Program-made: the position numbers and the translations under genes | Assembly (NCBI RefSeq): GCF_019968905.1 | Contig: NZ_CP079946.1 | Coordinates: 1,798,001-1,862,000 of the forward strand | Length of the DNA stretch: 64,000 nt | Source of the DNA: Corallococcus sp. EGB | GTDB lineage: Bacteria; Myxococcota; Myxococcia; Myxococcales; Myxococcaceae | Direction of reading: 5' to 3' | Shown here: one piece after another, positions 45,026-55,902 of the stretch | Position numbering within the stretch: the first letter of the stretch is position 1 | Layout of the letters: each line of letters begins with the position of its first letter | The notes under the pieces: model-generated | Databases searched by the model: none | What the model saw: the letters and a program-made list of their open reading frames with translations, nothing else | Told to the model about the DNA's origin: nothing

Positions 45026-46315
45026 TCATGCCTCCACCTGCTCGAAGCGCACGCGGTCGCCCAGTTGCAGCACCGCGCCTCGCGTGGGGTCGAACGCGGT
45101 GAAGTCCAGCGCGGTGCCCACGAGGTTCCAGCCTCCCGGCGACGCGAACGGATACACCCCCGTGCGTCCTCCGGCGATGCCCACCGCGAGCGCCGGCACC
45201 CGCGTGCGCGGCACCGGCAGCCGGGGACACGCGATGCTCGGATCCACGTCCCCCAGGTACGCGAAGCCTGGCAGGAAGCCCACGCAGCGCACCGTGTACT
45301 CGCGCGCGGTGTGGCGCCGCACCACTTCCTCCACCGTCAGGCCCGCGTGCTCGGCCACCTTCGGCAGGTCCTCGCCGTCGTAGCGCACGCGGATGCGGAG
45401 GAGCGGATGCTCCACGTTCACGATGGGCGCCACGCGCAGCCGCGTCAGGGCGAGCGCGGGGAGCTCAGGAGGGGCCGCCGGGTCGAAGTACACGCAGGCG
45501 TGGGCCTCGGTGATGACCGCGTCCCGCACGCCCGGGAGCTCGCACAGGACTTCGCGCGCCAGGCTCCGGTCCACCGCCTCCGGCAACACCAGCCGCAGCG
45601 CGCTGTCCCCCAGCGGCTCCGGGGGCTGCTCCAGGGCGTCGAGCATCGAGCGTACTTCGCGGGCCAGCGTCACCGCGCCGGGCGTGTCACCGTGCACGCA
45701 GAGCGTGTCCACGGTGCCGCCCGTGGCCAGCCTCACCGTGTTCTCCCTCGCCAGCCCCACGTCCGTCAGCACCGCGCCGGGCTGGCCGCGCGGAATCAAC
45801 GAACCGTCCGGCAGCGTGCCCCGGTCCGCGAAGCCCTCGCGCGCATACCCGAGCCCCGCGGCCCGCGCCGCGTCCCTCAACGCGCCAGCGCCGGGCCCCA
45901 CGACCGTGACGTCCGTGCCCAGCGCCTCCACCACGCCGTCCACCACCGCGCGCGCCAGCGCCGGGGACTTGTTGGCCGCGTGGTACAGCGCCCCATGCGG
46001 CTTCGCATGCCGCACCGGCACCCCGCGCTCGCGAGCCAATGCGGCCAGCTGTCCGCACTGCTCCGCCACCTGCGCGCGCAGCACCTCCGGCGCCACGTCC
46101 AGCGCCTTGCGTCCGAAGCCCTCGCGGTCCGCGTATGACGGGTGCGCGCCCGCCAGCGTGCCGTGGCGCTCGCACAGCTCCAGCGCCCGCCGCATGGACG
46201 CCGCATCCCCCGCGTGGCCTCCGCAGGCGATGTTCGCCAGGTGCGCGAGCGCGTAGAGCTGTTCGTCCTCCCCGGGCAGCTCTCCCAGGTCGATATTGAG
46301 CAGACACCGCGTCAT
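45026..46315 (-). CDS. pxpA-pxpB: Fused 5-oxoprolinase subunits A and B
   Basis: A 429-residue fusion. Residues 1-225 are the LamB/YcsF (PxpA) domain: LNIDLGELPGEDEQLYALA, NIACGGHAGDA, GAHPSYADREGFGR and VRHAKPHGALYHAA. Residues about 235-429 are the KipI/AHS1 (PxpB) domain: LRLVLPEAVDRSLAREVL, VRCVGFLPGFAYLGDVD and VPALAVGIAGGRTGVYP. In most bacteria these are separate genes; here they are joined in frame by a short linker. The product should work with PxpC downstream to hydrolyse 5-oxoproline using ATP. It is preceded by the phosphatase gene 26 nt upstream. Confidence 0.92.
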   Translation of the reverse strand: MTRCLLNIDLGELPGEDEQLYALAHLANIACGGHAGDAASMRRALELCERHGTLAGAHPSYADREGFGRKALDVAPEVLRAQVAEQCGQLAALARERGVPVRHAKPHGALYHAANKSPALARAVVDGVVEALGTDVTVVGPGAGALRDAARAAGLGYAREGFADRGTLPDGSLIPRGQPGAVLTDVGLARENTVRLATGGTVDTLCVHGDTPGAVTLAREVRSMLDALEQPPEPLGDSALRLVLPEAVDRSLAREVLCELPGVRDAVITEAHACVYFDPAAPPELPALALTRLRVAPIVNVEHPLLRIRVRYDGEDLPKVAEHAGLTVEEVVRRHTAREYTVRCVGFLPGFAYLGDVDPSIACPRLPVPRTRVPALAVGIAGGRTGVYPFASPGGWNLVGTALDFTAFDPTRGAVLQLGDRVRFEQVEA

Positions 46316-46341
46316 GGGCCCACGCTACGCGAGCCCCCACC

Positions 46342-47034
46342 TCAGCGGTAGGTGATGAGCGCGCGGTGTTCGCCCTCGAAGTGTCCGTGCTCGTTGAGCG
46401 TGGACAGATACCTGCCCCGCTCGCTGTAGATGACCTTGGTGATTCCACAGTTCGCGAGCGTCCAGTTCGTCCGGAACGCGTGCTCATCCGGGATGCCCAG
46501 CAGGTCCTGGCTGATGGCCGTGATGGGGCCGCCGGAAGTGAACACCAGCGCCGTCCTGGAGGGCCCCAGTGAAGCGACGAGCACCGACAGCGCCTCCAGG
46601 CAGCGCGCCTTGAACGCGCTCCACGACTCCCGGTACTCGCTGTCGTGTCCGCCCGCGACCCAGCGCCCCACGGCCTGGGTGAACAGGTCCTGGTAGGCGC
46701 GGCGCGGGTCCTTCATCGCGGCCAGCTCCTCGCGCAGCACGGCGAAGTCCGCGTAGCGAGGCGTGTGCCGCTGCACGACCTCCTCGTGGTCGAACTCGTT
46801 GAAGCCCGCGGTCCGCACCGGCTCCAGTGACTGGCCCATGGCCTGGAGGCACGCGTCCGCCGTCTCGCGGTGGCGAAGCATCGTGCCCGTCACCACGGCG
46901 TCCACCCGGGGCAGCCGCGCGCGCAGCGCCTCACCCAGGACGCGCGCCTGCTCCACGCCCACGTCGGACAGCTTGTCGTAGTCCTTTGCGCCGAAGGACG
47001 CCTGGCCGTGGCGGATGAGGTAGAGCACGCCCAT
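46342..47034 (-). CDS. Histidine phosphatase family protein
   Basis: A 230-residue phosphoglycerate-mutase-like phosphatase. LIRHGQAS near residue 6 contains the catalytic His and Arg. The second Arg/His pair appears as GTMLRHRETAD near 53 and in the C-terminal VFTSGGPITAI, where the usual His before GG is replaced by Ser (TSGG). That substitution also occurs in some family members but may lower activity. It starts 3 nt after the APH-kinase stop, giving a dehydrogenase-kinase-phosphatase operon; its substrate could be the phosphorylated intermediate or product of that pair (inference). Confidence 0.85.
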   Translation of the reverse strand: MGVLYLIRHGQASFGAKDYDKLSDVGVEQARVLGEALRARLPRVDAVVTGTMLRHRETADACLQAMGQSLEPVRTAGFNEFDHEEVVQRHTPRYADFAVLREELAAMKDPRRAYQDLFTQAVGRWVAGGHDSEYRESWSAFKARCLEALSVLVASLGPSRTALVFTSGGPITAISQDLLGIPDEHAFRTNWTLANCGITKVIYSERGRYLSTLNEHGHFEGEHRALITYR

Positions 47035-47037
47035 CTC

Positions 47038-48117
47038 TCAGCCTCCCGCCTTCTTGATGAGCTGCCGGCAGCGGTAGGCCAGGTAGTTGACGATGAGCCA
47101 GTAGTTCTTGAACGCCGGGTTGCGCGTCTGCTTGTGGTGGTAGCGGTAGTAGATCTGCTGCGCGATGACCGCGAGCCGGAACACGCCGTAGACCTCGTAG
47201 AAGGTCCAGTTGGCGGGCTTCAGGCCGGTGCGCTCCAGGTAGTACGCCACCACCTCCTCGCGCGTGAGCATGCCGGGCAGGTCCGTGGGCTGCCGGCGCG
47301 TCATGCGCAGGAAGGCGTCGTCGTCCGCCTGGACCCAGTAGGCCAGCGTGTTGCCCAGGTCCATCAGCGGGTCGCCCAGCGTGGCCATCTCCCAGTCGAG
47401 CACCCCGATGACCTGCGTGGGGTCCTCCGGCTTGAGCACCACGTTGTCGAAGCGCCAGTCGTTGTGGATGACGCACGTCTTGATGTCCGGCGGGACGTGC
47501 GCGGCCAGCCACTCGCGCGTCTTCGTCATCCGGGGCACGTTCCAGGTGAGCGCCTTCTCGTAGCGGTCGGACCAGCCGGAAATCTGGCGCTGCGGATAGC
47601 CCGGGCCCTTGCCCAGCGACTGGAGGCCCACCGCCTGTGGATCCACGCCGTGCAGCGCGATGAGCTGATCCACCACGTTGAGGCACAGCTGGCGCGTGCG
47701 GGCCTTGTCCAGATCCAGGCCCTTGGGCAGGTGCTTGCGCGGGATGAGACCGGGGATGCGGTCCATCACGTAGAACTCCGTGCCCAGCACGGCCGGGTCC
47801 TGGCACAGCCCCACCATGGTGGGCACCACCGGGTACACCGGCTTGAGCGCCTGCTGCACCGTGTACTCGCGCGACATGTCGTGCGCGGACTTCGCCTTGG
47901 TGCCCGCGGGCGGCCTGCGCAGGATGAGGTCGCGGTTGTCGTACTTGAGCCGGTAGGTCCAGTTCGAGGCACCGCCCGTGTACTGCGTCACCTCCGGCGT
48001 GCCCTGGAGCGAGGGCACCTGGGCCTTCAGCCACGCGTCCACCGCGGGCACGTCCAGCGCCTCGCCGGAGCGCACGGCCTTGCCCTCGTCCAGGGGGATG
48101 GAGACCGGAGCCGTCAT
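47038..48117 (-). CDS. Aminoglycoside-phosphotransferase-like kinase (ACAD11-type APH domain)
   Basis: A 359-residue kinase-fold protein. TGGASNWTYRL near residue 47 is the nucleotide loop, LILRRPP holds the conserved strand, VIHNDWRFDNVVL near 216 is the catalytic loop (Asp, Asn) and GVLDWEMATLGDPLMDLG near 240 is the metal-binding segment. This APH subfamily is fused to acyl-CoA dehydrogenase in animal ACAD10/ACAD11, where it phosphorylates 4-hydroxyacyl-CoAs. Here the dehydrogenase is encoded directly upstream with a 2-nt gap. The ATG at 48117 has GGGAGG upstream. Confidence 0.88.
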   Translation of the reverse strand: MTAPVSIPLDEGKAVRSGEALDVPAVDAWLKAQVPSLQGTPEVTQYTGGASNWTYRLKYDNRDLILRRPPAGTKAKSAHDMSREYTVQQALKPVYPVVPTMVGLCQDPAVLGTEFYVMDRIPGLIPRKHLPKGLDLDKARTRQLCLNVVDQLIALHGVDPQAVGLQSLGKGPGYPQRQISGWSDRYEKALTWNVPRMTKTREWLAAHVPPDIKTCVIHNDWRFDNVVLKPEDPTQVIGVLDWEMATLGDPLMDLGNTLAYWVQADDDAFLRMTRRQPTDLPGMLTREEVVAYYLERTGLKPANWTFYEVYGVFRLAVIAQQIYYRYHHKQTRNPAFKNYWLIVNYLAYRCRQLIKKAGG

Positions 48118-48119
48118 GT

Positions 48120-49367
<1,248 letters not shown>

Positions 49368-49451
49368 CCTGCGCCCCGCCGGGTTGGTGAGGCCACTGAA
49401 TGTTGAGTGTCTGTTGTCATGCGGGCGCTGCGGGCCCGGATGCCCGGACGG

Positions 49452-50171
49452 TCAGCGGCGGCGCGGGCCCGGCGCCTTGCGAGCGCGCGGTGGGCGCGTG
49501 CCCCGCCGGCCCTGGGCCTTCGGCTTGCGCGCGGGCGCGCGGGGCGGGGAGGGCTGCTCGATGCTGGCGAGCATGATCCGCCGCAGGAGCGAGTACACGG
49601 GCAGCGGGTCGAAGCTCTTGTCCAACTGGTGGTGCAGCGCGAGCCCGTCCACGCACGCCTTGATGATGACCGCGTAGTGCTGGTCCTCGGCGGAGGGGGC
49701 CGTGTCGTGCCCGGTGCGCACGTGGGCCACGGTGCGGGCAATCTCCGCGTCGCCCTGGCTCAAGAGCTGCGCGACGGCGGGCGTCAGCTCCTTGTTGCGC
49801 AGGCCCAGCGCGAACAGCTCGTAACGCAACCGGCACGTCCCCGGCGCGTCCGTGGCCAGCTTCTCGCCCCAGGTGAAGGCCGTCTGCGCCAGCTCCGCCG
49901 CGGGCGTCTGCGCGCGCAGCCGCTCCAGCTCCGACAGGTACTGGCGGCTCGCCTCCTGGGTGACGGCCAGCAGCAGCGCGTCCTTGCTGCCGAAGTAGTA
50001 GTGCACCAGGCCCTGGTTCACCCCGGCCTCGCGCGCCACCTCCTTCACCGTCGCGGCGTCGTAGCCCCGTTCCCCCAACACGCGCTGGCCAGCGGCGATG
50101 AGGCGCGCCCGGGCGTCAGGCTCCGGAGCAGTGGGAGGAGACGGCGTCTTGCCACGGCGGGGGGATGGCAT
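49452..50171 (-). CDS. TetR family transcriptional regulator
   Basis: A 239-residue regulator. The N-terminal helix-turn-helix spans residues about 20-65 (RLIAAGQRVLGERGYDAATV, EVAREAGVNQGLVHYYFGSK). A helical ligand domain follows, and the last 25 residues are a basic Pro/Arg/Lys-rich tail (ARKPKAQGRRGTRPPRARK), unusual for the family. The start is ATG 50171. It lies upstream of the acyl-CoA dehydrogenase operon and divergent from an exported protein; a palindrome suited to a TetR dimer (50255-50270) lies in between. Fatty-acyl-CoA ligand is a guess from context. Confidence 0.9.
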   Translation of the reverse strand: MPSPRRGKTPSPPTAPEPDARARLIAAGQRVLGERGYDAATVKEVAREAGVNQGLVHYYFGSKDALLLAVTQEASRQYLSELERLRAQTPAAELAQTAFTWGEKLATDAPGTCRLRYELFALGLRNKELTPAVAQLLSQGDAEIARTVAHVRTGHDTAPSAEDQHYAVIIKACVDGLALHHQLDKSFDPLPVYSLLRRIMLASIEQPSPPRAPARKPKAQGRRGTRPPRARKAPGPRRR

Positions 50172-50228
50172 CCCAGACCCATAGGGCACTGCATCCCACC
50201 CCCGCAAGGCCGGCGACCGCCCGTTGGC

Positions 50229-50270
50229 TTGACATCCCGCGTTGTCGGTCTTAGTTAGTCGTGTGACTAA
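50229..50270 (+). promoter_or_regulatory. Promoter with overlapping TetR-type operator
   Basis: TTGACA at 50229-50234 is a perfect -35 element, with a weak -10 (TAGTTA) 17 nt later. The palindrome TTAGTC-GTGT-GACTAA (50255-50270) overlaps the -10 region. The arrangement suits repression of the divergent exported-protein gene, and perhaps of tetR, by the TetR protein encoded next to it. Confidence 0.55.
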
Positions 50271-50304
50271 ATCAGTCATGCGGCTAAATCGAAGGAGACG
50301 GGCC

Positions 50305-50955
50305 ATGCGAGTCGAGTCCAAGCGGTCGATGCAGTGGGTGAAGGCGGCGGCGGTGGGTGCGGCGTTGGTGGCGGTGCCGGCGATGGCGCAGGACCTGGGG
50401 GCCACGTCCACGGGGCAGGAGCAGCAGCGGCGCGGGGCGTTCCTGCTGGAGCTGCAGCCGCCCGCGCTGGACGGCTCGCTGTACGGCATCCGGGCGGAGG
50501 TGGCGCCGTCGAGGGACTCGCGGCTGGCGTTCGGCCTGTTGGGCCGCGCGGGCGGGTGGAACCGGTCGCTGGGCACGAAGGCGCGCTTCACGAACGTGGG
50601 CGGCAACGACGTGAAGCTCAACTTCGGCGTGGGCGTGGACAGCCGCTACACGCTGGCCTTCCTGGCGGACGGCACGGTGCGCCCGTTCGTGGGCGTGGCG
50701 CTGGGCCTGGAGGAGTTCGTCGCGCGCCCGAACGGCGCGGCCACGCCGGACCTCAAGGACTACACGACGACGGCCTTCGTGGAGCCGACGCTGGGCGTGA
50801 TGTGGCGGCCGGGCTCCGGGCGCGTGGGCCTGTCCGCGCGGGTGGGCCCGGGCTTCACCTTCACGGACGTACGCGAGCTCCAGGTGGGCTCCAGCAACCT
50901 GGGCCTGCGCACGGTGTACCCCACGGCGTCGCTGGGCCTGCTCGTCGTCCTGTAG
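50305..50955 (+). CDS. Exported beta-rich (outer-membrane-like) protein
   Basis: A 216-residue protein with signal peptide ending VGAALVAVPAMAQ. The mature part has alternating aromatic/hydrophobic strands (YGIRAEVAPS, RLAFGLLGRAG, VGVDSRYTLAFLADG, RPFVGVALGLEEF, TAFVEPTLGVMWRPG, AGLLVVL-like end YPTASLGLLVVL). This suggests a small eight-stranded outer-membrane barrel. GAAGGAG lies 8 nt before the ATG at 50305. Its promoter carries a TetR-type palindrome. Function unknown; lipid or solute passage would fit a gene controlled by a fatty-acid-type TetR (speculation). Confidence 0.72.
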   Translation: MRVESKRSMQWVKAAAVGAALVAVPAMAQDLGATSTGQEQQRRGAFLLELQPPALDGSLYGIRAEVAPSRDSRLAFGLLGRAGGWNRSLGTKARFTNVGGNDVKLNFGVGVDSRYTLAFLADGTVRPFVGVALGLEEFVARPNGAATPDLKDYTTTAFVEPTLGVMWRPGSGRVGLSARVGPGFTFTDVRELQVGSSNLGLRTVYPTASLGLLVVL

Positions 50956-51013
50956 TCGACGCGGTCTCCGGAGCGCGCCGTGGGCGGTGGCCGCGTGGCT
51001 ACACTCGCCGCCC

Positions 51014-52153
51014 ATGCCTGCTCCGTTCGAGTCCTGCCGCGCCGAGTTCCCCGTCCTGAAGGAACAGCTCTACCTCAACCACGCGGGAGTCGCGCCCACC
51101 AGCGTGCGCGCCGCCACCGCGGTGAAGGCCTGGATGGACGACGTGGTGAACCACGGCGTCCTCCATGAGAGGGACTGGGAGGCCCACAGCGAGAAGGTGC
51201 GCAAGCTCGCGGCGCGCATCATCGGTGCTTCCCCGGAGGAGGTGGCCTTCGTGCGCAACACCAGCCACGGCCTGGGGCTGGTGGCGGAAGGGCTGGACTG
51301 GCAGCCCGGGGACGAGGTCGCCGTCGCCATGAGCCTCGAGTACCCCTCCAACGTCTACCCGTGGCAGCACCTCCAGGGCCGGGGCGTGGTCGTCCGCGAG
51401 ATTCCCGCGGCAGGCGGAGGCGTGACGCCGGAGGCCGTGGCGTCCGTGCTCACCCCGCGCACGCGGCTGGTGGCGGTGTCGTCGGTGCAGTTCGCCACGG
51501 GCCACCGCACGGACCTGGATGCGCTGGGAGAACTGTGTGAGCGCCGGGGCGTGCTGTTGTGCGTGGACGGCATCCAGAGCGTGGGCTGCATCCCGGTGGA
51601 CGTGAAGAAGAGCCGCGTGCACTTCCTCAGCGCGGACAGCCACAAGTGGATGCTGGGCATCTCCGGCATCGGCTTCCTGTACGTGGCGAAGGACGTGCTG
51701 CCGCGCGTGCGCCCCGTGCTGGTGGGCTGGCGCAGCACCACCGACGCGTGGAACTTCAACCGCTCGCACTTCGAGCTGCGCAGGGACGCGGCGAAGTTCG
51801 AGGAGGGGAGCGCCGCGTACCCCGGCATCTACGCGATGGGCGCCGCGCTGGAGCTGCTGTTGGAGGTGGGGCCGGACGCCATCGGTGCGCGCATTGGCGA
51901 GCTGCTGGCCCGGCTGGACTCAGGGCTGCGCGGGCTGGGCTGCGAGGTGGGGCCGGAGCCGAAGGACCGCGCGGGCATCCTCACCTTCCTGCCACCCGGC
52001 GCGAACGTGCGGGCGCTCAGCGCGTACCTGGCGGAACGGAAGGTGTCCCACTCCGTCCGGCGCGGGCGCATCCGCCTGTCGCCGCACTTCTACAACACGG
52101 ACGCGGAGATGGACCGGCTGGTGGAGCTGGTGCGCGAGTACCGGCCCGGGTGA
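51014..52153 (+). CDS. Class V aminotransferase (cysteine-desulfurase-like)
   Basis: A 379-residue PLP enzyme of fold type I. LYLNHAGVAPTS near residue 19 is the class V N-terminal motif, FVRNTSHGLGLVAEGL near 76 the cofactor loop, LCVDGIQSVGCIPVDV near 182 gives the PLP-binding Asp, and the Schiff-base Lys lies in FLSADSHKWMLGISG near 208. The family includes cysteine desulfurases, isopenicillin epimerases and kynureninase-like enzymes. No active-site Cys loop typical of IscS/SufS is evident, so desulfurase activity is unsure. It is convergent with cysK (34 nt). Confidence 0.87.
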   Translation: MPAPFESCRAEFPVLKEQLYLNHAGVAPTSVRAATAVKAWMDDVVNHGVLHERDWEAHSEKVRKLAARIIGASPEEVAFVRNTSHGLGLVAEGLDWQPGDEVAVAMSLEYPSNVYPWQHLQGRGVVVREIPAAGGGVTPEAVASVLTPRTRLVAVSSVQFATGHRTDLDALGELCERRGVLLCVDGIQSVGCIPVDVKKSRVHFLSADSHKWMLGISGIGFLYVAKDVLPRVRPVLVGWRSTTDAWNFNRSHFELRRDAAKFEEGSAAYPGIYAMGAALELLLEVGPDAIGARIGELLARLDSGLRGLGCEVGPEPKDRAGILTFLPPGANVRALSAYLAERKVSHSVRRGRIRLSPHFYNTDAEMDRLVELVREYRPG

Positions 52154-52187
52154 GGCGTCCCACCCGGACCGGAGCCCGCGCGCGGGG

Positions 52188-53108
52188 TTACTGCGCCGGG
52201 AAGAGGTTCTCCACGGAGAGGTAGCGCTCGCCGGTGTCGTAGCAGAAGGTGAGCACGCGGCTGCCTTCCGGCATCTCCGCCAGCTTCTGGTTCACCGCGG
52301 ACAGCGCGGCGCCGGAGGACACGCCCACGAAGATGCCCTCCTCGCGCGCGGCGCGGCGGGCGAACTCGAAGGCGTCCTTCTCATCCACCTGGATGGTGCC
52401 GTCGATGCTCTGCACGTGCAGGTTCTTCGGGATGAAGCCCGCGCCGATGCCCTGGATGGGGTGCGGGCCGGGCTGGCCGCCGCTGATGACGGGGGACTTC
52501 GCCGGCTCCACCGCGAACACCTTCAGCTTGGGCCACTTCGCCTTGAGGACCTCGGCGCAGGCGGTGATGTGGCCGCCGGTGCCCACGCCCGTGATGAGGT
52601 AGTCCAGTCCGTCCGGGAAGTCGTTCAGGATCTCCTGCGCGGTGGTGCGCTTGTGGACCTCGATGTTGGACTCGTTCTCGAACTGCTGCGGCATCCACGC
52701 GTTGGGCGTCTGCGCGACCAGCTCCTGGGCGCGGGCGATGGCGCCCTTCATGCCCTTGGCGCGCTCCGTCAGGTCGAACTGGGCGCCGTAGGCGGCGAGC
52801 ACGCGGCGGCGCTCGATGCTCATGGACTCCGGCATCACCAGGATGAGCTTGTAGCCCTTCACCGCGGCCACCATCGCCAGGCCGATGCCGGTGTTGCCGC
52901 TCGTCGGCTCGATGATGACGCTGCCTTCCTTGAGGAGGCCCTTCTTCTCCGCGTCCTCAATCATCGCCAGGCCGATGCGGTCCTTGATGCTGCCGCCCGG
53001 GTTGGCGCGCTCCAGCTTCAGGTGCACCGTCACGCGCGACGGGTACAGCCGGTTGATGCGCACGTGCGGCGTGTTGCCAATGGTCTGCAGGATGTTGTCG
53101 ACCTTCAT
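52188..53108 (-). CDS. cysK: Cysteine synthase A (O-acetylserine sulfhydrylase)
   Basis: A 306-residue PLP enzyme that converts O-acetylserine and sulfide to cysteine. The Schiff-base Lys42 lies in [11 protein letters not shown], the substrate loop [11 protein letters not shown] is near residue 69 and the phosphate-binding [10 protein letters not shown] near 174. SSGAALSAV near 263 contacts the PLP ring nitrogen. It lies 43 nt after cysE on the same strand, so both steps of serine-to-cysteine conversion are co-transcribed and the CysE-CysK complex is likely. Confidence 0.95.
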   Translation of the reverse strand: MKVDNILQTIGNTPHVRINRLYPSRVTVHLKLERANPGGSIKDRIGLAMIEDAEKKGLLKEGSVIIEPTSGNTGIGLAMVAAVKGYKLILVMPESMSIERRRVLAAYGAQFDLTERAKGMKGAIARAQELVAQTPNAWMPQQFENESNIEVHKRTTAQEILNDFPDGLDYLITGVGTGGHITACAEVLKAKWPKLKVFAVEPAKSPVISGGQPGPHPIQGIGAGFIPKNLHVQSIDGTIQVDEKDAFEFARRAAREEGIFVGVSSGAALSAVNQKLAEMPEGSRVLTFCYDTGERYLSVENLFPAQ

Positions 53109-53151
53109 GGCGTCTCCTGTGAATGGGGAACGGACACTGCTTGGGGAAAGC

Positions 53152-53997
53152 TCAAATCTGGTAGTCGAGGACGTCCAGGCCCTCGTCGCCGTGGCGCGTG
53201 CGCACCTCGCTGCGGCGGGTGACGACGGACTGCGGGGGCACGCTCTGCGTGAGCCACGCGTTGCCGGCGATGATGCTGCCCCTGCCCACCACCGTGCCGC
53301 CTCCGAGGATGGTGGCGTTCGCGTACACCACCACGTCGTCCTCGATGGTGGGGTGGCGCTTCCGGTCCGCCAGCGCCTTCTCCACCATCAGCGCGCCCAG
53401 CGTGACGCCCTGGTAGAGCTTCACGTTGTCGCCAATCACGGTCGTCTCCCCGATGACCAGGCCCGTGCCGTGGTCGATGACGAACCTGCGGCCGATGGTG
53501 GCGCCCGGGTGGATGTCCACGCCGGTGCGCTGGTGGGCGTACTCGGTGAGCAGGCGCGGCAGCAGGGGGAAGTTCAGCCGGTGCAGCGCGTTCGCCACGC
53601 GGTAGATGGCGATGGCGTAGAAGCCCGGGTAGGTGAGCACCACCTCGTCCACGCTGCGCGCGGCGGGGTCCGCCTCGAAGATGGCGCGCGCGTCCTGCTG
53701 GAGCCACTCGTAGAGGTCCGGCAGCTTCGCCATGAAGCGGGAGGCCATGCCCGCGTCCGTCACGGGGTAGTGCGGCGCGAGCAGCGCCTGGATGCGCTGG
53801 AGGCTCGCCTCCACGGCGGTGACGTCCCGGCGCACGGCGGCGGCGTTGCACTCCAGCCGCTCGCCGAAGTGGGGGAAGAGCAGCCCCAGTACCTGCGCGA
53901 CGAACTCGGGCGCCGCCTTGCGCACGTCCGGGGGGAAGCAGTGGCGCTGTCGCGCCTCCAGCAGGGTGGCAACCAATCGGGCGTTCGGATCGTCCAT
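53152..53997 (-). CDS. cysE: Serine O-acetyltransferase (EpsC/CysE)
   Basis: A 281-residue left-handed beta-helix acetyltransferase. The N-terminal helical domain covers residues 1-150. The hexapeptide domain has [21 protein letters not shown] near 165-185 (catalytic Asp/His), [17 protein letters not shown] and [20 protein letters not shown]. It acetylates serine for the CysK step encoded next. The C-terminus ends in an Ile (DVLDYQI), as needed for docking into the CysK active site. It is divergent from the acyl-CoA ligase; the 261-nt gap holds GC-rich short inverted repeats but no clear promoter consensus. Confidence 0.93.
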   Translation of the reverse strand: MDDPNARLVATLLEARQRHCFPPDVRKAAPEFVAQVLGLLFPHFGERLECNAAAVRRDVTAVEASLQRIQALLAPHYPVTDAGMASRFMAKLPDLYEWLQQDARAIFEADPAARSVDEVVLTYPGFYAIAIYRVANALHRLNFPLLPRLLTEYAHQRTGVDIHPGATIGRRFVIDHGTGLVIGETTVIGDNVKLYQGVTLGALMVEKALADRKRHPTIEDDVVVYANATILGGGTVVGRGSIIAGNAWLTQSVPPQSVVTRRSEVRTRHGDEGLDVLDYQI

Positions 53998-54258
53998 GGG
54001 GCGTTGCGTCAGGATAACGTGCCGGTACGGCTTTTTCCTTGTTTCCGTTCAGGGAACGGCTGGCGTGACCGGGGTTGGTCTTCTTCCCGTGTCTCCAGGC
54101 GTAACGGCCGGGTTCCAGACGTGGATGCCGCCGGCCGGAAAACGTCGCGGCCGTCCGGCCGTCCAGGGGCTGGGGCGGGGGCCGTACGGGCTTCCCGGGC
54201 GGAGGCTGCTTCCCGCCGTCGCTTGCCGGCCCGGGGGCCCCGTGGGGACGATGGGGGC

Positions 54259-55902
54259 ATGACGACCGCCCTGTCCTATGCTCATGGCACCAGCACCACC
54301 CCGCTGCTGGGGGAGACCATCGGTCAGAACCTGCGCCGCACCGTCGAGCGGTACGGCGACCGCGAGGCGCTGGTGGTGGCGTCGCAGGGCTACCGCGTCA
54401 CCTGGCGGCAGTTCTGGGACGCGACGACGGCGGTGGCCAAGGGGCTGCTGGCGCTGGGCCTCCAGAAGGGAGACCGGGTGGGGCTCTGGTCGCCCAACCG
54501 CTTCGAGTGGACCGTGGCGCAGTACGCGCTCGCGCGCACGGGCGCCATCCTGGTGAACCTGAATCCCGCCTACCGCACGGCGGAGCTGGAGTACGCGCTC
54601 AACCAGGCGGGCGTGCGCGTGCTGCTCCTGGCGAAGGGCTTCCGGCAGACGGACTACACGCGGATGCTGGCGGAGGTGCGGCCCCGGTGCGCGGGCCTGC
54701 GCGAGGCGCTGGTGCTGGACTCGGACTGGGACCGGCTGGTGAAGGGCGGGGCGAGCCTGGGCGACGACGTGCTGGAGGCGCGCGAGCGCTCGCTCCAGTT
54801 CGACGACCCCATCAACATCCAGTACACGTCCGGCACCACGGGCTTCCCGAAGGGCGCGACGCTGTCGCACCACAACGTGCTCAACAACGGCTTCTTCGTG
54901 GGCGAGGTGCTGCGCTACGGGCCGGAGGACCGCGTGTGCATCCCGGTGCCCTTCTATCACTGCTTCGGCATGGTGATGGGCAACCTGGCCTGCACGTCGC
55001 ACGGGTCCACCATGGTGATTCCGGGCGAGGCGTTCGACCCGCTGGCGGTGCTCCAGACGGTGCAGGCCGAGCGCTGCACGTCCCTCTACGGCGTGCCCAC
55101 GATGTTCATCGCGGAGCTGGACCACCCGCGCTTCGGCGAGTTCGACCTGGGCTCGCTGCGCACCGGCATCATGGCGGGCTCGCCGTGTCCGGTGGAGGTG
55201 ATGAAGCAGGTGCAGTCGCGGATGCACATGGAGGAGGTCACCATCTGCTACGGGATGACGGAGACGTCGCCCGTGTCCACGCAGAACCCCCTGGACGACA
55301 CGCTGGAGCGGCGCGTGGGGACGGTGGGGCGCGTGCATCCGCACCTGGAGGTGAAGGTGGTGGAGCCGGACTCGGGCGCGGTGGTGCCGCTGGGGCAACC
55401 GGGGGAGCTGTGCACGCGGGGGTACAGCGTGATGCTCGGGTACTGGGACAACGCGGAGGCCACGGCTGCGGCCATCGACCGGGCGGGGTGGATGCACACC
55501 GGTGACCTGGCGACCATGGACGCGGACGGCTACGTCAAGATTGTCGGCCGCATCAAGGACATGATCATCCGCGGCGGGGAGAACGTGTACCCGCGCGAGG
55601 TGGAGGAGTTCCTCCACACGCACCCGGACATCTCCGAGGCGCAGGTCATCGGCGTGCCCAGCGTGAAGTACGGCGAGGAGGTGATGGCGTGGGTGCGCCT
55701 GAAATCCGGCGCGGCGCTCACCCCGGAGACGTTGACGGCCTTCTGCACGGGCCGCATCTCCACGTTCAAGATTCCCCGCCACTGGAAGTTCGTGGACAGC
55801 TTCCCGATGACCGTCACCGGGAAGGTGCAGAAGTTCCGCATGCGAGAGGTCTCCATCGCCGAGTTGGGGCTCGGCGACGTGGCCAGCATCAAGACCGCTT
55901 GA
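54259..55902 (+). CDS. Medium/long-chain acyl-CoA synthetase (AMP-binding)
   Basis: A 547-residue adenylate-forming ligase. The P-loop is [16 protein letters not shown] near residue 192, motif A5 [12 protein letters not shown] near 330, A7 [19 protein letters not shown] near 415, and the catalytic Lys lies in [10 protein letters not shown] near 525. It is closest in feel to FadD3/YngI-type acyl-CoA synthetases ([11 protein letters not shown] motif). It activates a fatty acid to acyl-CoA for degradation or lipid synthesis. The start is ATG 54259, and the 3' end overlaps the convergent TfoX-domain gene by 14 nt. Confidence 0.92.
   Translation: MTTALSYAHGTSTTPLLGETIGQNLRRTVERYGDREALVVASQGYRVTWRQFWDATTAVAKGLLALGLQKGDRVGLWSPNRFEWTVAQYALARTGAILVNLNPAYRTAELEYALNQAGVRVLLLAKGFRQTDYTRMLAEVRPRCAGLREALVLDSDWDRLVKGGASLGDDVLEARERSLQFDDPINIQYTSGTTGFPKGATLSHHNVLNNGFFVGEVLRYGPEDRVCIPVPFYHCFGMVMGNLACTSHGSTMVIPGEAFDPLAVLQTVQAERCTSLYGVPTMFIAELDHPRFGEFDLGSLRTGIMAGSPCPVEVMKQVQSRMHMEEVTICYGMTETSPVSTQNPLDDTLERRVGTVGRVHPHLEVKVVEPDSGAVVPLGQPGELCTRGYSVMLGYWDNAEATAAAIDRAGWMHTGDLATMDADGYVKIVGRIKDMIIRGGENVYPREVEEFLHTHPDISEAQVIGVPSVKYGEEVMAWVRLKSGAALTPETLTAFCTGRISTFKIPRHWKFVDSFPMTVTGKVQKFRMREVSIAELGLGDVASIKTA

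Noticed and set aside
54130-54170. GC-rich inverted repeats (GGCCGTCCGGCC) between cysE and the acyl-CoA ligase
   Set aside because: Simple GC palindromes are expected by chance at this base composition; no spacing or sequence typical of a known site.
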